From: Sediminivirga luteola
GTDB lineage: Bacteria > Actinomycetota > Actinomycetes > Actinomycetales > Brevibacteriaceae
NCBI RefSeq assembly: GCF_014639315.1
Contig: NZ_BMFY01000013.1
Span: 1 to 64,000, forward strand
Length of the DNA stretch: 64,000 bases
Direction of reading: 5' to 3'
Shown here: positions 54,011 to 62,968 of the stretch, piece after piece
Layout of the letters: each line of letters begins with the position of its first letter
Position numbering within the stretch: the first letter of the stretch is position 1
Translations under genes and position numbers: made by a program
The notes under the pieces: generated by a model
Told to the model about the DNA's origin: nothing
The model's database searches: none
What the model saw: only the letters and a program-made list of their open reading frames with translations

Positions 54011-54796
54011 CTACTTCGCCCTGGCCGAGAGCCAGACCGTGAGACCGATGACCGCGCCGAGGCCGAAGAACCAGATGAACAGGCCTTCGGCGACGGGGCC
54101 CAGCGAGCCGAGCTTGAAACCGCCGGGGGCGGTCATCGTGTTGATCTCGTCGAGGTAGGCGATGATGTCCCGCTTCTCCTCGGGAGTCAGGCTGGCGTCG
54201 TTGAACTTGGGCATGTTCTGCGGGCCGGTCTGCATGGCCTCGTAGATATGACGCTCGGAGACGCCGCTCAGGCTGGGCGCGTACTTGCCGCGGGTCAGCG
54301 CGCCGCCGGAGCCGACCACGTTGTGGCACATGGCGCAGTTGGTGCGGAACAGTCCGCCGCCGGCAGCCGGGTCGCCCAGCGCAGGGTCGAGGTACTCATC
54401 GTCCGGGATCGCCGGGCCGGGGGCCAGGGAGGCGACGTAGGCGGCCAGCTGCGCGGTCTCTTCCTCGTTGAACTGCGGCGCCTTACGCGCAGCCTGCGGC
54501 CCGTGCATCTGCAGCGGCATCCGGCCGGTGCCCACCTGGAAATCCACCGCGGCGGCGCCGACGCCGATCAGCGACGGGCCGTTCTCGGAGCCCTCGGCGT
54601 TCATCCCGTGGCATGTCGCGCAGTTGGCGACGAAGAGCTTCTCGCCTTCGGCGATGTCCTGGGCGCTGACCTGCTGAGCATTGGCGCTGGCACTGTTGGT
54701 GAACATCGCGTACGCCCCGCCGGTGAGCAGCAGTCCCAGGAGGAGCAGCACGGCGAGTGCCATTGGGTGCCTTCGTCGGGCGGCAAGTGCCTTCAC
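54011..54796 (-). CDS. qcrC: Diheme cytochrome c subunit of the bc1 complex
   Basis: 261 aa, with an N-terminal membrane helix, two cytochrome c domains with heme motifs CATCHG (about residue 58) and CAMCHN (about 155), and a C-terminal membrane anchor. It passes electrons straight to CtaC, so no soluble cytochrome c is needed. The start is a GTG at 54796; AAAGGA is about 11 nt upstream. Between it and qcrA is a 72-bp gap. Confidence 0.95.
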   Translation of the reverse strand: MKALAARRRHPMALAVLLLLGLLLTGGAYAMFTNSASANAQQVSAQDIAEGEKLFVANCATCHGMNAEGSENGPSLIGVGAAAVDFQVGTGRMPLQMHGPQAARKAPQFNEEETAQLAAYVASLAPGPAIPDDEYLDPALGDPAAGGGLFRTNCAMCHNVVGSGGALTRGKYAPSLSGVSERHIYEAMQTGPQNMPKFNDASLTPEEKRDIIAYLDEINTMTAPGGFKLGSLGPVAEGLFIWFFGLGAVIGLTVWLSARAK

Positions 54797-54893
54797 TCTT
54801 CTTAAGTCCTTTGCTTATCGAGTTCTCGTCACGCGGTGCCGGTTCCCGGACGTAAGGGGCGGCGTACGCGCCTGAAGCGGTCTGTGGTGCCGT

Positions 54894-55532
54894 TTACTGC
54901 AGCCAGTAGATGATGAAGAACAGTGCGATCCAGACGACATCGACGAAGTGCCAGTAGTAGGACACGCAGATCGCCGCGGTCTCCTCCTTGGGCCCGTAGT
55001 TCTTCGCCGCGTACACCCGTCCGATCACGAAGAGGAACGCGATCAGGCCGCCGACCACGTGCAGGCCGTGGAAGCCGGTGGTGATGTAGAAGGCGGAGCC
55101 GTACGAGCTGGAGGCGATGGTGACGCCTTCCATGACGAGGTTCGCGTACTCGTAGGACTGGCCGGCGATGAAGACGGCGCCGAGGATGAACGAGGCGATG
55201 AACCACTCGACCATGCCCCACTTGGCCACGTTGAAGATCGATCCGGTCCGGCGCGGGCGGTGGTTCTCCGCCGCGGCGACGCCGAACTGGCAGGTGACCG
55301 AGCTGAGGACCAGGATGATCGTGATGGTCAGCGCGAACGGCACGACCAGCTTGGCCGATTCCTCTTCCCACAGCTGCGGCGCGACTGAGCGCAGCGTGAA
55401 GTACATGGCGAAGAGGCCGGCGAAGAACATCAGTTCGCTGGCGAGCCAGACGATGCAGCCGATGGCCGTGGCGTTCGGGCGCTTCACGGAGGGCTGCGCG
55501 GGCGCGGAGTAAGAGGCAGTGGCTGTTGACAC
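54894..55532 (-). CDS. ctaE: Cytochrome c oxidase subunit III
   Basis: 212 aa, five or more membrane helices. Family segments are [38 protein letters not shown] and [20 protein letters not shown]. Together with qcrCAB it forms the operon ctaE-qcrC-qcrA-qcrB. The start is a GTG at 55532; only a weak ribosome-binding site is seen, with AT-rich GGTAATAATGATC just upstream, so it may be leaderless. Confidence 0.94.
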   Translation of the reverse strand: MSTATASYSAPAQPSVKRPNATAIGCIVWLASELMFFAGLFAMYFTLRSVAPQLWEEESAKLVVPFALTITIILVLSSVTCQFGVAAAENHRPRRTGSIFNVAKWGMVEWFIASFILGAVFIAGQSYEYANLVMEGVTIASSSYGSAFYITTGFHGLHVVGGLIAFLFVIGRVYAAKNYGPKEETAAICVSYYWHFVDVVWIALFFIIYWLQ

Positions 55533-55829
55533 AAGATCATTATTACCTGGGAGGGTGCCGAATTCATCTTCGGAAGGGGCCTCGGGGCAGGATTTTTCTA
55601 CACGCTGTAGCGATTGGCCCGAGATTCCGGGGAACGGGATCGACGGGAGATTCGCACCCGGCGTGTCATGGCGGGGCCTGAGGGCCCCGCCGGAGCACTT
55701 CCGCAACGTTCCTCATGCGTAATTCGAAGCCTTAGCATGGAGGCGGCGCCGCCGGCAGCTCACGCTCTCCGCTGCACTCCACCTGGCGGCGCCGAGACGC
55801 CGCCAGCCGTACGAAAGGGGCCGTCCGCC
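55533..55829. other. Intergenic region between ctaE and trpD
   Basis: 297 bp with two divergent genes. It contains a perfect GGCGGGGCC-TGAG-GGCCCCGCC hairpin (55670-55691), a CTACA/TGTAG inverted pair near 55600 and TAGCAT (55733-55738), a candidate -10 box for trpD. No leader peptide with tryptophan codons was seen. Confidence 0.55.
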
Positions 55830-56921
55830 GTGACCGCCGAACCCTCACCCGCCGGATCCGCTTCCGCCGCCGATGCCGGCCTCAGCTGGCCGGCGCTCCT
55901 GACCGGGCTGACCTCCGGACAGGATCTGCCCGCGGAGGCGACCGCGTGGGCGATGCATCAGATCATGTCCGGTGACGCAGAGGACAGTCACATCGCCGCC
56001 TTCCTCGCAGCGCTGCGCACCAAGGGGGAGACCGTCCAGGAACTCGCGGGCCTGGTCAGCGCCATGCTCGATCATGCGGTGCCGATGCCGGGCCTGGAGG
56101 ACAGCGTGGACATCGTCGGCACCGGCGGCGATGGGGCCCGTACCGTGAACATCTCCTCCACCGCCGCTCTGATCGCCGCCGCGGCCGGGGTCCGCGTCGT
56201 CAAGCACGGCAACCGGGCGGCCTCCTCGGCCTCGGGTTCCGCTGACGTGCTGGAAGCCCTCGGCGTGGACCTGTCCCTGAGACCGGAGCAGAGCCGCGAG
56301 CTGGCCGAGCGCACCGGCATCGCCTTCCTCTTCGCCACCACCTTCCACCCGGCGTTCCGCTTCGCCGGGCCGGTGCGCAAGCAGCTGGCCATCCCGACAG
56401 CGTTCAACCTGCTGGGGCCGTTGACCAACCCCGCGCGCGTGACGGCCAGTGCGATCGGCGTGGCCGATGCCGCCCGCGGGCCGCTCATCGCCGGCGTGCT
56501 GGCCGAGTCGGGCCGCCGTGCCCTGGTGTTCCACTCGCGGGACGGTCTGGACGAGCTGAGCACCACGGCGCCGAACGACGTCTGGGAGGTGCGCGACGGC
56601 ACCGTGCAGCACAGCAGCCTCGACGCGCGCGACCTCGGCCTCGCGCGGGTGACCAAGGACGCGCTGCGCGGCGGTGATCCGGCCCAGAACGCCGAGGTCA
56701 CCAGAAGGGTGCTCACCGGGGAGCGGTCGGCCGTCCGGGACATCGTGCTGCTCAACGCCGCAGCGGCCCTGGTGGCGTATGCCCCGGAGGCGGGCACGCC
56801 CCTGGCGGCCCGTCTTCAGGACGCGCTGCGGGCTGCGGAGGAAGCGGTCGACTCCGGCGCGGCTGCCCGGAAACTGGCCGCGCTGGCCCAGGTCAGTACC
56901 GAGCTGGGCCAGGCGGGCTGA
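55830..56921 (+). CDS. trpD: Anthranilate phosphoribosyltransferase
   Basis: Second step of tryptophan synthesis, 363 aa. The phosphoribosyl-binding loop is VDIVGTGGDGARTVNISST, with KHGNRAASSASGSADVLEALG and PTAFNLLGPLTNPA. It stands away from other trp genes, next to ctaE, as in mycobacteria (Rv2192c/Rv2193). The GTG at 55830 follows GAAAGGGG. It is convergent with the Lrp-type gene (4 bp apart). Confidence 0.94.
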   Translation: MTAEPSPAGSASAADAGLSWPALLTGLTSGQDLPAEATAWAMHQIMSGDAEDSHIAAFLAALRTKGETVQELAGLVSAMLDHAVPMPGLEDSVDIVGTGGDGARTVNISSTAALIAAAAGVRVVKHGNRAASSASGSADVLEALGVDLSLRPEQSRELAERTGIAFLFATTFHPAFRFAGPVRKQLAIPTAFNLLGPLTNPARVTASAIGVADAARGPLIAGVLAESGRRALVFHSRDGLDELSTTAPNDVWEVRDGTVQHSSLDARDLGLARVTKDALRGGDPAQNAEVTRRVLTGERSAVRDIVLLNAAAALVAYAPEAGTPLAARLQDALRAAEEAVDSGAAARKLAALAQVSTELGQAG

Positions 56922-56925
56922 ACCG

Positions 56926-57204
56926 TCACTCGATGCCCAGATCGAACGCGGCATCCAGGTCGTGGCGGGAGAACGTCTTGAACGCCAGGTGCGTCGTGGT
57001 GTCCAGCACACCGGGGACCTTGTTCAGGCGGCCTGAGATGACCTCGGCGAAATCCTCGTAGCGGCGTACCCGCACGATCGCGATCAGATCGTGCTCCCCG
57101 GTCACCGAGTACACCTCGCTGATGCCAGGGAGCTCGGCGATGCTCTGGGCGGTCTCGGGAATGCTCTCCGGAGCGGCGTCGATCAGGACGATGGCGGTGA
57201 TCAT
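56926..57204 (-). CDS. Stand-alone Lrp/AsnC ligand-binding (RAM) domain protein
   Basis: 92 aa with only the regulation-of-amino-acid-metabolism fold (MITAIVLIDAAPESIPETAQ and VTGEHDLIAIVRVRRYEDF), and no DNA-binding domain. Such small RAM proteins may bind amino acids and act on other regulators. Its ATG overlaps the end of the exonuclease gene (ATGA), suggesting cotranscription. Confidence 0.9.
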   Translation of the reverse strand: MITAIVLIDAAPESIPETAQSIAELPGISEVYSVTGEHDLIAIVRVRRYEDFAEVISGRLNKVPGVLDTTTHLAFKTFSRHDLDAAFDLGIE

Positions 57205-58934
57205 GTCGCCAATCCTACGTCGGCCGGGGTGTGCCGCGCCGCCGGCGCGGAGGCCACTGGCTGGCTCCACTCTCCGCTGATCCGCAGCAACCGGGCGCCT
57301 GATTCGGACAGCCACCGGCTGATCAGTGCCGTCTCCGCAGGAAGAGCCGCGGGCCGGCCCGGCTCCGGCGGCGCGACGTGCTCGGCGGTGAGCAGCGCGG
57401 CCTCCGCCGCCGCGGGCACCTCCCGGCGCGTGGCCGCACGCGCGGCCGCTGCCAGCCGGCCGTGCCGGATCACGGCGATCTCCCACCCGCCACCCTGCGC
57501 CGAGGGCGCGGCCGCGACGAGCTCGATCCGTTCCAGCCCGCCGTGCTCGACCGCCCTGCGGGCAGCCTCGGCCGCCCGCAGGGCGCCATCGCGCAGGCGC
57601 GCGGCTTCCTCGAACCGCTCGGCCGCGGCCAGGGCGGCCATCCGCTCGGTGGCACGGTCCCATACCGGCCGGCTCGATCCGTGCAGCAGGGCCTCCAGGG
57701 CGTCCAGCGTGGCGGCGTAGGCCTGCGGGTCCGTGATTCCCTGGCACGGCCCGCCGCAGTGCCCGGTCTGGCCCGCGGGGCAGGGCTCGGCGGCGGTGCC
57801 GGCACGCAGCCTCCGGGTGCAGCTGCGCACCGGAGTGAGCTGCTCGAGCGCGCGTTTGGCCTCCATCGCGCCGCGCCTGGAGCCGAACGGCCCGATCGCG
57901 GTACCCGGTGGGCAGGGGCCCGAAGCCGTGACCGACAGGCGGGGGAAATCCTCATCCGTCAGGCGTAGCCATACGGCCCGCTCCGGGGTGCGGGACCGAC
58001 GGTTGTACGGCGGTTTGTGCTGGGCGATCAGCCGGAGTTCGCGCACGTTCGCCTCCAGCGCGCTGGCGCACTCCACCGCGCGGACCTCTTGGGCGATCTG
58101 CACCATCTCTCCCATCCGGGAGCGGGTCTCCGCCGCGGTGAAGTACTGCTTGACGCGGGAGCGGATGTTGACGGAGGTGCCGATGTACAGCGGCCGCTGC
58201 TGCGCGTCCAGGAACAGATAGACGCCCGGCCCGCTGGGCAGGTCCGCGGCGAGATGGTGGCGGCTGCGCTGGCGGGGGCTGACCGAGCGGCCGACGCCGC
58301 GCAGCTCCTCGAGGCTGAACACCCCCTGCGAGCCCAGCCGGGCGATCAGTCCGTGGAGCACATCGACGGTGGCCCTGGCATCGGTCAGGGCGCGGTGGTC
58401 CGGGGGTGCTGCGACCTGGAAGAACGCGGCCAGGGTGGCCAGCTTGTGATTGCGGATCTCCTCGCGGCTGAGCGTCGCGCGGGCGATCTTGACGGTGTCG
58501 AGCACCACCGGCCGGGGCCAGCGGTAGTCGTGCGCCTGGCAGGCGCGTTTGAGGAAGCCGATGTCGAACGGGGCGTTGTGCGCCACCCAGACCGTGCCGG
58601 CGGCGAACTCGAGGAACGAGGGCAGCACCGCCGGCAGCTCCGGCGCGCTGAGCACCATCGAGTTGGTGATGCCGGTGAGCGCGGAGACATACGGCGTGAT
58701 GACGCTCTCGGCGGGGCGGACCAGGGACTGGAACTCGCCGAGCACCTCCCCGCCGCGCACCTTGACCGCACCGATCTCGGTGATCTCCGCCCCGGCCCCG
58801 GTGCCGGTGGTCTCCAGGTCCACGGCCATGAACGTGGTCTCCGAGAGCGGCTGGCCCAGATCCGCGAAGCTCAGCTGCTCCGGGCCCGGCTGCCCGGGCA
58901 CGAGGGTGCGCAGGAAGCGCTCCTGATCCTTCAT
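57201..58934 (-). CDS. DEDDh exonuclease fused to GIY-YIG (UvrC-like) nuclease
   Basis: 577 aa. Residues about 30-190 are a DnaQ-type exonuclease (FMAVDLETTGTG, AHNAPFDIGFL, HRALTDARATVDVL). Residues about 220-300 are a GIY-YIG domain (GPGVYLFLDAQQRPLYIGTS, NIRSRVKQYF), followed by a UvrC-like C-terminal region with a CPAGQTGHCGGPCQG cysteine cluster. This is the actinobacterial Rv2191-type fusion, thought to act in DNA repair. ATGs at 58934 and 58943 are both possible starts. Confidence 0.9.
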   Translation of the reverse strand: MKDQERFLRTLVPGQPGPEQLSFADLGQPLSETTFMAVDLETTGTGAGAEITEIGAVKVRGGEVLGEFQSLVRPAESVITPYVSALTGITNSMVLSAPELPAVLPSFLEFAAGTVWVAHNAPFDIGFLKRACQAHDYRWPRPVVLDTVKIARATLSREEIRNHKLATLAAFFQVAAPPDHRALTDARATVDVLHGLIARLGSQGVFSLEELRGVGRSVSPRQRSRHHLAADLPSGPGVYLFLDAQQRPLYIGTSVNIRSRVKQYFTAAETRSRMGEMVQIAQEVRAVECASALEANVRELRLIAQHKPPYNRRSRTPERAVWLRLTDEDFPRLSVTASGPCPPGTAIGPFGSRRGAMEAKRALEQLTPVRSCTRRLRAGTAAEPCPAGQTGHCGGPCQGITDPQAYAATLDALEALLHGSSRPVWDRATERMAALAAAERFEEAARLRDGALRAAEAARRAVEHGGLERIELVAAAPSAQGGGWEIAVIRHGRLAAAARAATRREVPAAAEAALLTAEHVAPPEPGRPAALPAETALISRWLSESGARLLRISGEWSQPVASAPAARHTPADVGLAT

Positions 58935-58995
58935 GGCCCCCATGCTCGCATGGGGCACGGACACACTGCCGTGCACCGGCTGCTGCGCGGGGGCA

Positions 58996-59487
58996 TCAGA
59001 CGGCGGAGCCGTCGCCGTCCAGATCGCCGCGACCCTTCGGCAGCTGCCAGAACAGTCCCAGCACACCGAGGATGGTGGCGGCGACCGCGGTCATCACGAT
59101 CCCGCCCGGCGCGCCCCGGAAGAACACCGCCATGGTCAGCAGTCCCAGGGCGCCGCCTATCGCCAGCACCCAGCACAGGACGAGGATGGGCGGGGCGGTG
59201 TGGACGCCGATCGGGCCGGGATCCGGCGGGACGTACCCTTCCGACTCCTCCAGCGCATCGGTGATCTCATCGCGGGACATCTCCGGCACGAAGCCCCGGT
59301 CGGCGCGGAAATCCGAGACGATCTGGTCCCAGACCGTGTCGGGGACGCGGTCCTCCGAGCGCAGCCGCTCGGCGGCCGGGGTCGCGGCGTCCTGGCCGGG
59401 CTCGTCCGGTTCGTGCCGGTCTTCCGAGCCGGAGTCGCCGGGGCGCTCCTCGCCGCTGGACTCCCAGGGTTCCTTCGGCTCGTTCAT
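58996..59487 (-). CDS. Small membrane protein of unknown function
   Basis: 163 aa. The first 95 residues are acidic and polar, with a DTVWDQIVSDFRAD motif; two membrane helices follow (about 97-118 and 127-147). Its ATG overlaps the end of the hydrolase gene (ATGA). No function is recognised. Confidence 0.7.
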   Translation of the reverse strand: MNEPKEPWESSGEERPGDSGSEDRHEPDEPGQDAATPAAERLRSEDRVPDTVWDQIVSDFRADRGFVPEMSRDEITDALEESEGYVPPDPGPIGVHTAPPILVLCWVLAIGGALGLLTMAVFFRGAPGGIVMTAVAATILGVLGLFWQLPKGRGDLDGDGSAV

Positions 59488-60245
59488 GGCCTACCGCTCT
59501 CCACAAAGCTGATCGTCCTGCGGTGGATCTCATCCGCATCATAGTCAAGCGTGGCGACATGCAGGCTGCGGCGCAAGACCACCCGCGCCTTATGGACACT
59601 GCGGATGTCCCGCCAGACCCGGTCGGAGGAGGCCGTGGGCACGACGTGGTCGGTCGCGGAGGAGAAGAGGAGCACCGGCACGGTGACGCGCCACAGCCGC
59701 TGCCGCAGCAGTGCCAGGCCGCGCACCAGAGAGTGGAGAGCGCGCAGGGGAGTGCGGGGATAGGCGTGCTCCGAGACTCCGGGGCGGGCGATGTCGTCGC
59801 CGATGGCGCGCACCGAGGGCAGCAGGAGCTTGAGTACGCCCAGCAGGCGCAGTCCCTTGGCGGAGAGCTCGACGGCCGGGTTGATCAGTACCAGGCCGGC
59901 CACTCCGGTGCGCCGCACTGCGATCTCCAGAGCCAGTGCGCCGCCGGCCGAGAGCCCCGCCACGAAGACCCGGCTGTGCGTGCCGGCAAGTTCGTCGTAG
60001 GCGGCCATCGCGGCGTCCAGCCACTGCGAGTAGGCGGTCCGGTTGAGGTCCTGCCAGCGGGTGCCGTGACCGGGAAGGAGCGGCACCACGACCGAATGAC
60101 CCTGCGCGCTCAGGGTCCGGGCCAGGGGCATCACGCTGGCCGGGCCTCCGGTGAATCCGTGCAGCACGAGCACGGCCGTTCCGGCGTCCGGGCGCACCGC
60201 GTGCAGGACCTCGTGCGGGACCCGGTGCCGACCGTCTGGCGTCAT
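59484..60245 (-). CDS. Alpha/beta hydrolase, carboxylesterase type
   Basis: 253 aa. Oxyanion region VLVLHGFTGGPASVMPLA, nucleophile elbow VFVAGLSAGGALALEIA (GLSAG), acid in LLFSSATDHVVPTASS and histidine in RSLHVATLDYDADEI. This fits Est30-like carboxylesterases or monoglyceride lipases. It lies beside plsC, a lipid gene. The start is the ATG at 60245. Confidence 0.88.
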   Translation of the reverse strand: MTPDGRHRVPHEVLHAVRPDAGTAVLVLHGFTGGPASVMPLARTLSAQGHSVVVPLLPGHGTRWQDLNRTAYSQWLDAAMAAYDELAGTHSRVFVAGLSAGGALALEIAVRRTGVAGLVLINPAVELSAKGLRLLGVLKLLLPSVRAIGDDIARPGVSEHAYPRTPLRALHSLVRGLALLRQRLWRVTVPVLLFSSATDHVVPTASSDRVWRDIRSVHKARVVLRRSLHVATLDYDADEIHRRTISFVESGRP

Positions 60246-60329
60246 GCCATCAGCATCTCATGCTGTCTGGGAACCTGGCCTCATGCAGGTTGCCTCGCGC
60301 TCGCTCATGGCGCACCCGACCGGAAGGCT

Positions 60330-60335
60330 TATAGT
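60330..60335 (+). promoter_or_regulatory. Candidate -10 box for plsC
   Basis: TATAGT, 79 nt before the plsC start, is the only good -10 match in the 169 bp between the hydrolase and plsC. No clear -35 is seen. Confidence 0.4.
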
Positions 60336-60414
60336 GGTTTGCGGCAGTTTCCGACCGGCACCGGCTCGCGCTGCTCGTGACGCAATCCGTTGGCAAAGCG
60401 AAAGGCGCCCTGGA

Positions 60415-61152
60415 GTGTTCTACTGGCTGCTGAAGAGGGTCCTGCTCGGACCGCTGCTTCGGCTGCTGTTCCGGCCATGGGTGCGGGGCCTGGAGAACAT
60501 CCCCGAATCCGGCGGGGCGATCATCGCCGGCAATCACCTGTCCTTCATGGACTCCATCTTCGTGCCGCTCGTCGCGCCGCGCCCCGTCGTCTACCTGGCG
60601 AAGAAGGATTACTTCGAGGGGCCTGGGCTGCGTGGCCGGGCGACGCGCTGGTTCTTCAAACTGAACAACCAGCTGCCGATGGACCGCTCCGGCGGGTCGA
60701 ACTCGGAGGCCTCGCTCAAATCCGGCCTGGCCGTCCTCAAAGCGGGAGACCTGCTGGGTATCTACCCGGAGGGCACGCGGAGTCCCGATGGCCGGCTGTA
60801 CCGGGGACGCACCGGTGTGGCCAGGCTCGCACTGGACAGCCAGGCGCCCATCATCCCGGTCGCGATCATCGGCACCGACAAGGTGCAGCCGGAGGGCCGG
60901 ATGATCCCGCGCATCCGGCGGGTGGGGATCGTCTTCGGCAAGCCGCTCGACTTCTCGCGTTTCCACGGCATGGAAAGCGACCGGTTCGTGCTGCGCTCGG
61001 TCACCGACGAGATCATGTACGAGATCATGCGGCTGACCGGCCAGGAGTACGTCGACGCCTACGCCTCCTCCGTCAAGACCAAGCTGCTGACCAGCAAGAA
61101 GCCCGAACGCAAGACCGATGAGGGGCCGGGCGAATCGCCCGAGCGCCGCTGA
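60415..61152 (+). CDS. plsC: 1-acyl-sn-glycerol-3-phosphate acyltransferase (PlsC family)
   Basis: 245 aa. The catalytic NHLSFMDS (H-x4-D) motif near residue 44, the YLAKKDYF and FKLNNQLPMDR blocks, and the acceptor motif IYPEGTRSPDGRLYRG are diagnostic. It acylates lysophosphatidate to phosphatidate at the membrane; an N-terminal hydrophobic helix is present. The GTG at 60415 has AAAGG upstream. The basic C-terminus (TKLLTSKKPERKTDEG) is variable. Confidence 0.9.
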   Translation: MFYWLLKRVLLGPLLRLLFRPWVRGLENIPESGGAIIAGNHLSFMDSIFVPLVAPRPVVYLAKKDYFEGPGLRGRATRWFFKLNNQLPMDRSGGSNSEASLKSGLAVLKAGDLLGIYPEGTRSPDGRLYRGRTGVARLALDSQAPIIPVAIIGTDKVQPEGRMIPRIRRVGIVFGKPLDFSRFHGMESDRFVLRSVTDEIMYEIMRLTGQEYVDAYASSVKTKLLTSKKPERKTDEGPGESPERR

Positions 61153-61273
61153 TCACGCCGGTGTTCGGAACAGGCCATAACGGCGACACGCCGGAATCGT
61201 TACCGCGCCGGTCGTTGATCCGCCGGCGCTGGACCCATAGGTTCGATCTCGATAAGCAAACCTGAAGACGGCC

Positions 61274-61334
61274 TTACCGGTCGCTCACCGCTGGGGTACC
61301 CTGGAGATGAGTCCCGTGTTGCATGCGCGCATGC
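61274..61334 (+). promoter_or_regulatory. Promoter and 14-bp palindrome upstream of the merR-type gene
   Basis: TTACCG (61274-61279), 17-bp spacer, TACCCT (61297-61302) form a plausible promoter. Just downstream, GCATGCGCGCATGC (61321-61334) is a perfect 14-bp palindrome in the leader. MerR-family regulators often bind near their own promoters, so autoregulation is possible. The rest of the 233-bp gap after plsC shows nothing else clear. Confidence 0.5.
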
Positions 61335-61385
61335 CGTGCATGGTCGTCGACTTCCCCCGAAGGTTTTGAGTGAGGAGGAGCTGGT

Positions 61386-61970
61386 GTGAGCCGCTCTAGT
61401 GAAGAACCGCTCGGTCCCAAACGCGTCCCCAGCAACGCCCAGGGCCTGCTCTTCGACGACGATCTGCCCGAACTCGACGACGAGGCGGGCTACCGCGGTC
61501 CCACCGCCTGCCGCGCCGCCGGCATCACCTACCGCCAGCTCGACTACTGGGCGCGCACCGGGCTGGTGGCGCCCAGCATCAAGAACGCCTCGGGATCCGG
61601 CAGCCAGCGGCTGTACAGTTTCCGCGACATCCTCGTCCTCAAGGTCATCAAGCGCCTCCTGGACACCGGCGTCTCCCTCCAGCAGATCCGCACCGCGGTG
61701 AATCATCTGCGGGACCGCGGGGTGGAGGAACTGGCACAGATCACCCTCATGTCCGATGGTGCCAGCGTCTTCGAGTGCACCTCGGCCGACGACGTCATCG
61801 ACCTGCTCCAGGGTGGCCAGGGAGTCTTCGGTATCGCCGTGGGCCGGGTCTGGCGCGAGGTGGAGGGCAGCCTCTCCGACCTTCCCAGCGAGCGCACCCC
61901 CGAGGGCGACGACGTCCCTGCGGTCGCCGATGAACTGGCGCAGCGCCGGGCCAAGAAGAAGACCGGCTGA
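61386..61970 (+). CDS. MerR-family transcriptional regulator, actinobacterial type
   Basis: 194 aa. The helix-turn-helix is TACRAAGITYRQLDYWARTGLV (about residues 40-62), followed by a winged region SGSGSQRLYSFRDILVLKVI and a coiled dimer helix. The motif GITYRQLDYWARTGLV...GSGSQRLYSF resembles the second MerR of the mycobacterial garA region (Rv1830-like), not the FtsR type. Target genes are unknown. Start GTG at 61386; AGGAGGAG precedes it. Confidence 0.88.
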   Translation: MSRSSEEPLGPKRVPSNAQGLLFDDDLPELDDEAGYRGPTACRAAGITYRQLDYWARTGLVAPSIKNASGSGSQRLYSFRDILVLKVIKRLLDTGVSLQQIRTAVNHLRDRGVEELAQITLMSDGASVFECTSADDVIDLLQGGQGVFGIAVGRVWREVEGSLSDLPSERTPEGDDVPAVADELAQRRAKKKTG

Positions 61971-62038
61971 GAGCAGTCTCCCCGTACGCACGACGGGCGG
62001 CCCGGATACCCCACGGCGCGGGTCGCGGGAACGCCCGA

Positions 62039-62081
62039 GAGCCACGTTCCTTCGCCTTCAACGGCGAGGTACGTGGCTCTT
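62039..62081 (+). terminator. Intrinsic terminator of the merR-type gene
   Basis: AGAGCCACGT (62039-62048) pairs with ACGTGGCTCT (62072-62081), with a further inner stem, and is followed by TCTCTT. Confidence 0.75.
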
Positions 62082-62124
62082 CTCTTGCCCGCTCTCGTCC
62101 AGGGGCCTTACAGCCCGCCCCTTT

Positions 62125-62931
62125 TTAGGCGCCGCGGTCCCGGCGGCGCATCTGACCGGCGCGCAGGGCGCGTTCCAGCAGTTCGTCGAATCCGGCGGCC
62201 AGCTGCGCGGAGGTCTCGCCGGGCCAGGAGTGGATCGGCCGGGCCGAGCCCTGGGCCTGCTGCAGCACGGAGCGCTCCGGCACGGACGGGGAGAGCACGA
62301 GCGGACCGAACATCTCCTTGAGTTCGTTGATCCGGTACTCGTGCTCCAGCGAGTTCGTCCGCACTCGGTTGACCACGATGCCCAGCGGCTGGAGCTGCCG
62401 GGCCAGGCGGCGCTTGACCTCGTCGGCGGCGCGCAGGGCGCGGTCGGCGGCGGCGACGGAGAACAGACCCGGTTCGGTCACCACGGCCACCCGGTGGCTC
62501 GCCACCCAGGCGGCGCGGGTGAGGCCGCCCAGGGACGGCGGGCAGTCGATCAGGACGAGCCGGTACGACTGGTCCGTCCGCGCCAGAGCCTCCTTGAGCC
62601 GGCGCAGGTACTTCTCCGAGAGGCTGGGCCGGTCGAACTCGGCCGAACGGGGGGAACCGGGGATGACGTCCAGGTGCCCCCGCTTGCCCTCGGACCAGCC
62701 GCTGGGCGTGATCGCCTGCTGGATGGTCCGGGGCCGCGGCGAGAGCAGGACGTCGGCGACGTCCATCTCCGCGCTGACCGGCACGTCCAGGCCGGTTGAG
62801 ACATCCGCCTGGGGATCCATGTCGATCACCAGCGTGGGCACGCCCCTGGCGTGCGCCGCGGAGGCCAGGCCGAGGGTGATGGAGGTCTTCCCGACTCCGC
62901 CTTTGAGGCTGCTCAGACTGAGGACTAACAC
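62125..62931 (-). CDS. ParA/MinD-family ATPase, no adjacent ParB
   Basis: 268 aa. The deviant Walker A is SSLKGGVGKTS at residues 8-18, A' is DMDPQADVSTGL, and Walker B is LVLIDCPPSLGG. It is like chromosome/plasmid partition ATPases but no centromere-binding partner lies beside it in the window. The GTG at 62931 has only TATACG upstream (62946-62941, 9 nt), so it may be leaderless. It could position a cellular cargo other than DNA. Confidence 0.88.
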   Translation of the reverse strand: MLVLSLSSLKGGVGKTSITLGLASAAHARGVPTLVIDMDPQADVSTGLDVPVSAEMDVADVLLSPRPRTIQQAITPSGWSEGKRGHLDVIPGSPRSAEFDRPSLSEKYLRRLKEALARTDQSYRLVLIDCPPSLGGLTRAAWVASHRVAVVTEPGLFSVAAADRALRAADEVKRRLARQLQPLGIVVNRVRTNSLEHEYRINELKEMFGPLVLSPSVPERSVLQQAQGSARPIHSWPGETSAQLAAGFDELLERALRAGQMRRRDRGA

Positions 62932-62968
62932 GAGTCCAACCGTATACGATCCAGGCCCCCGGCCGCCG

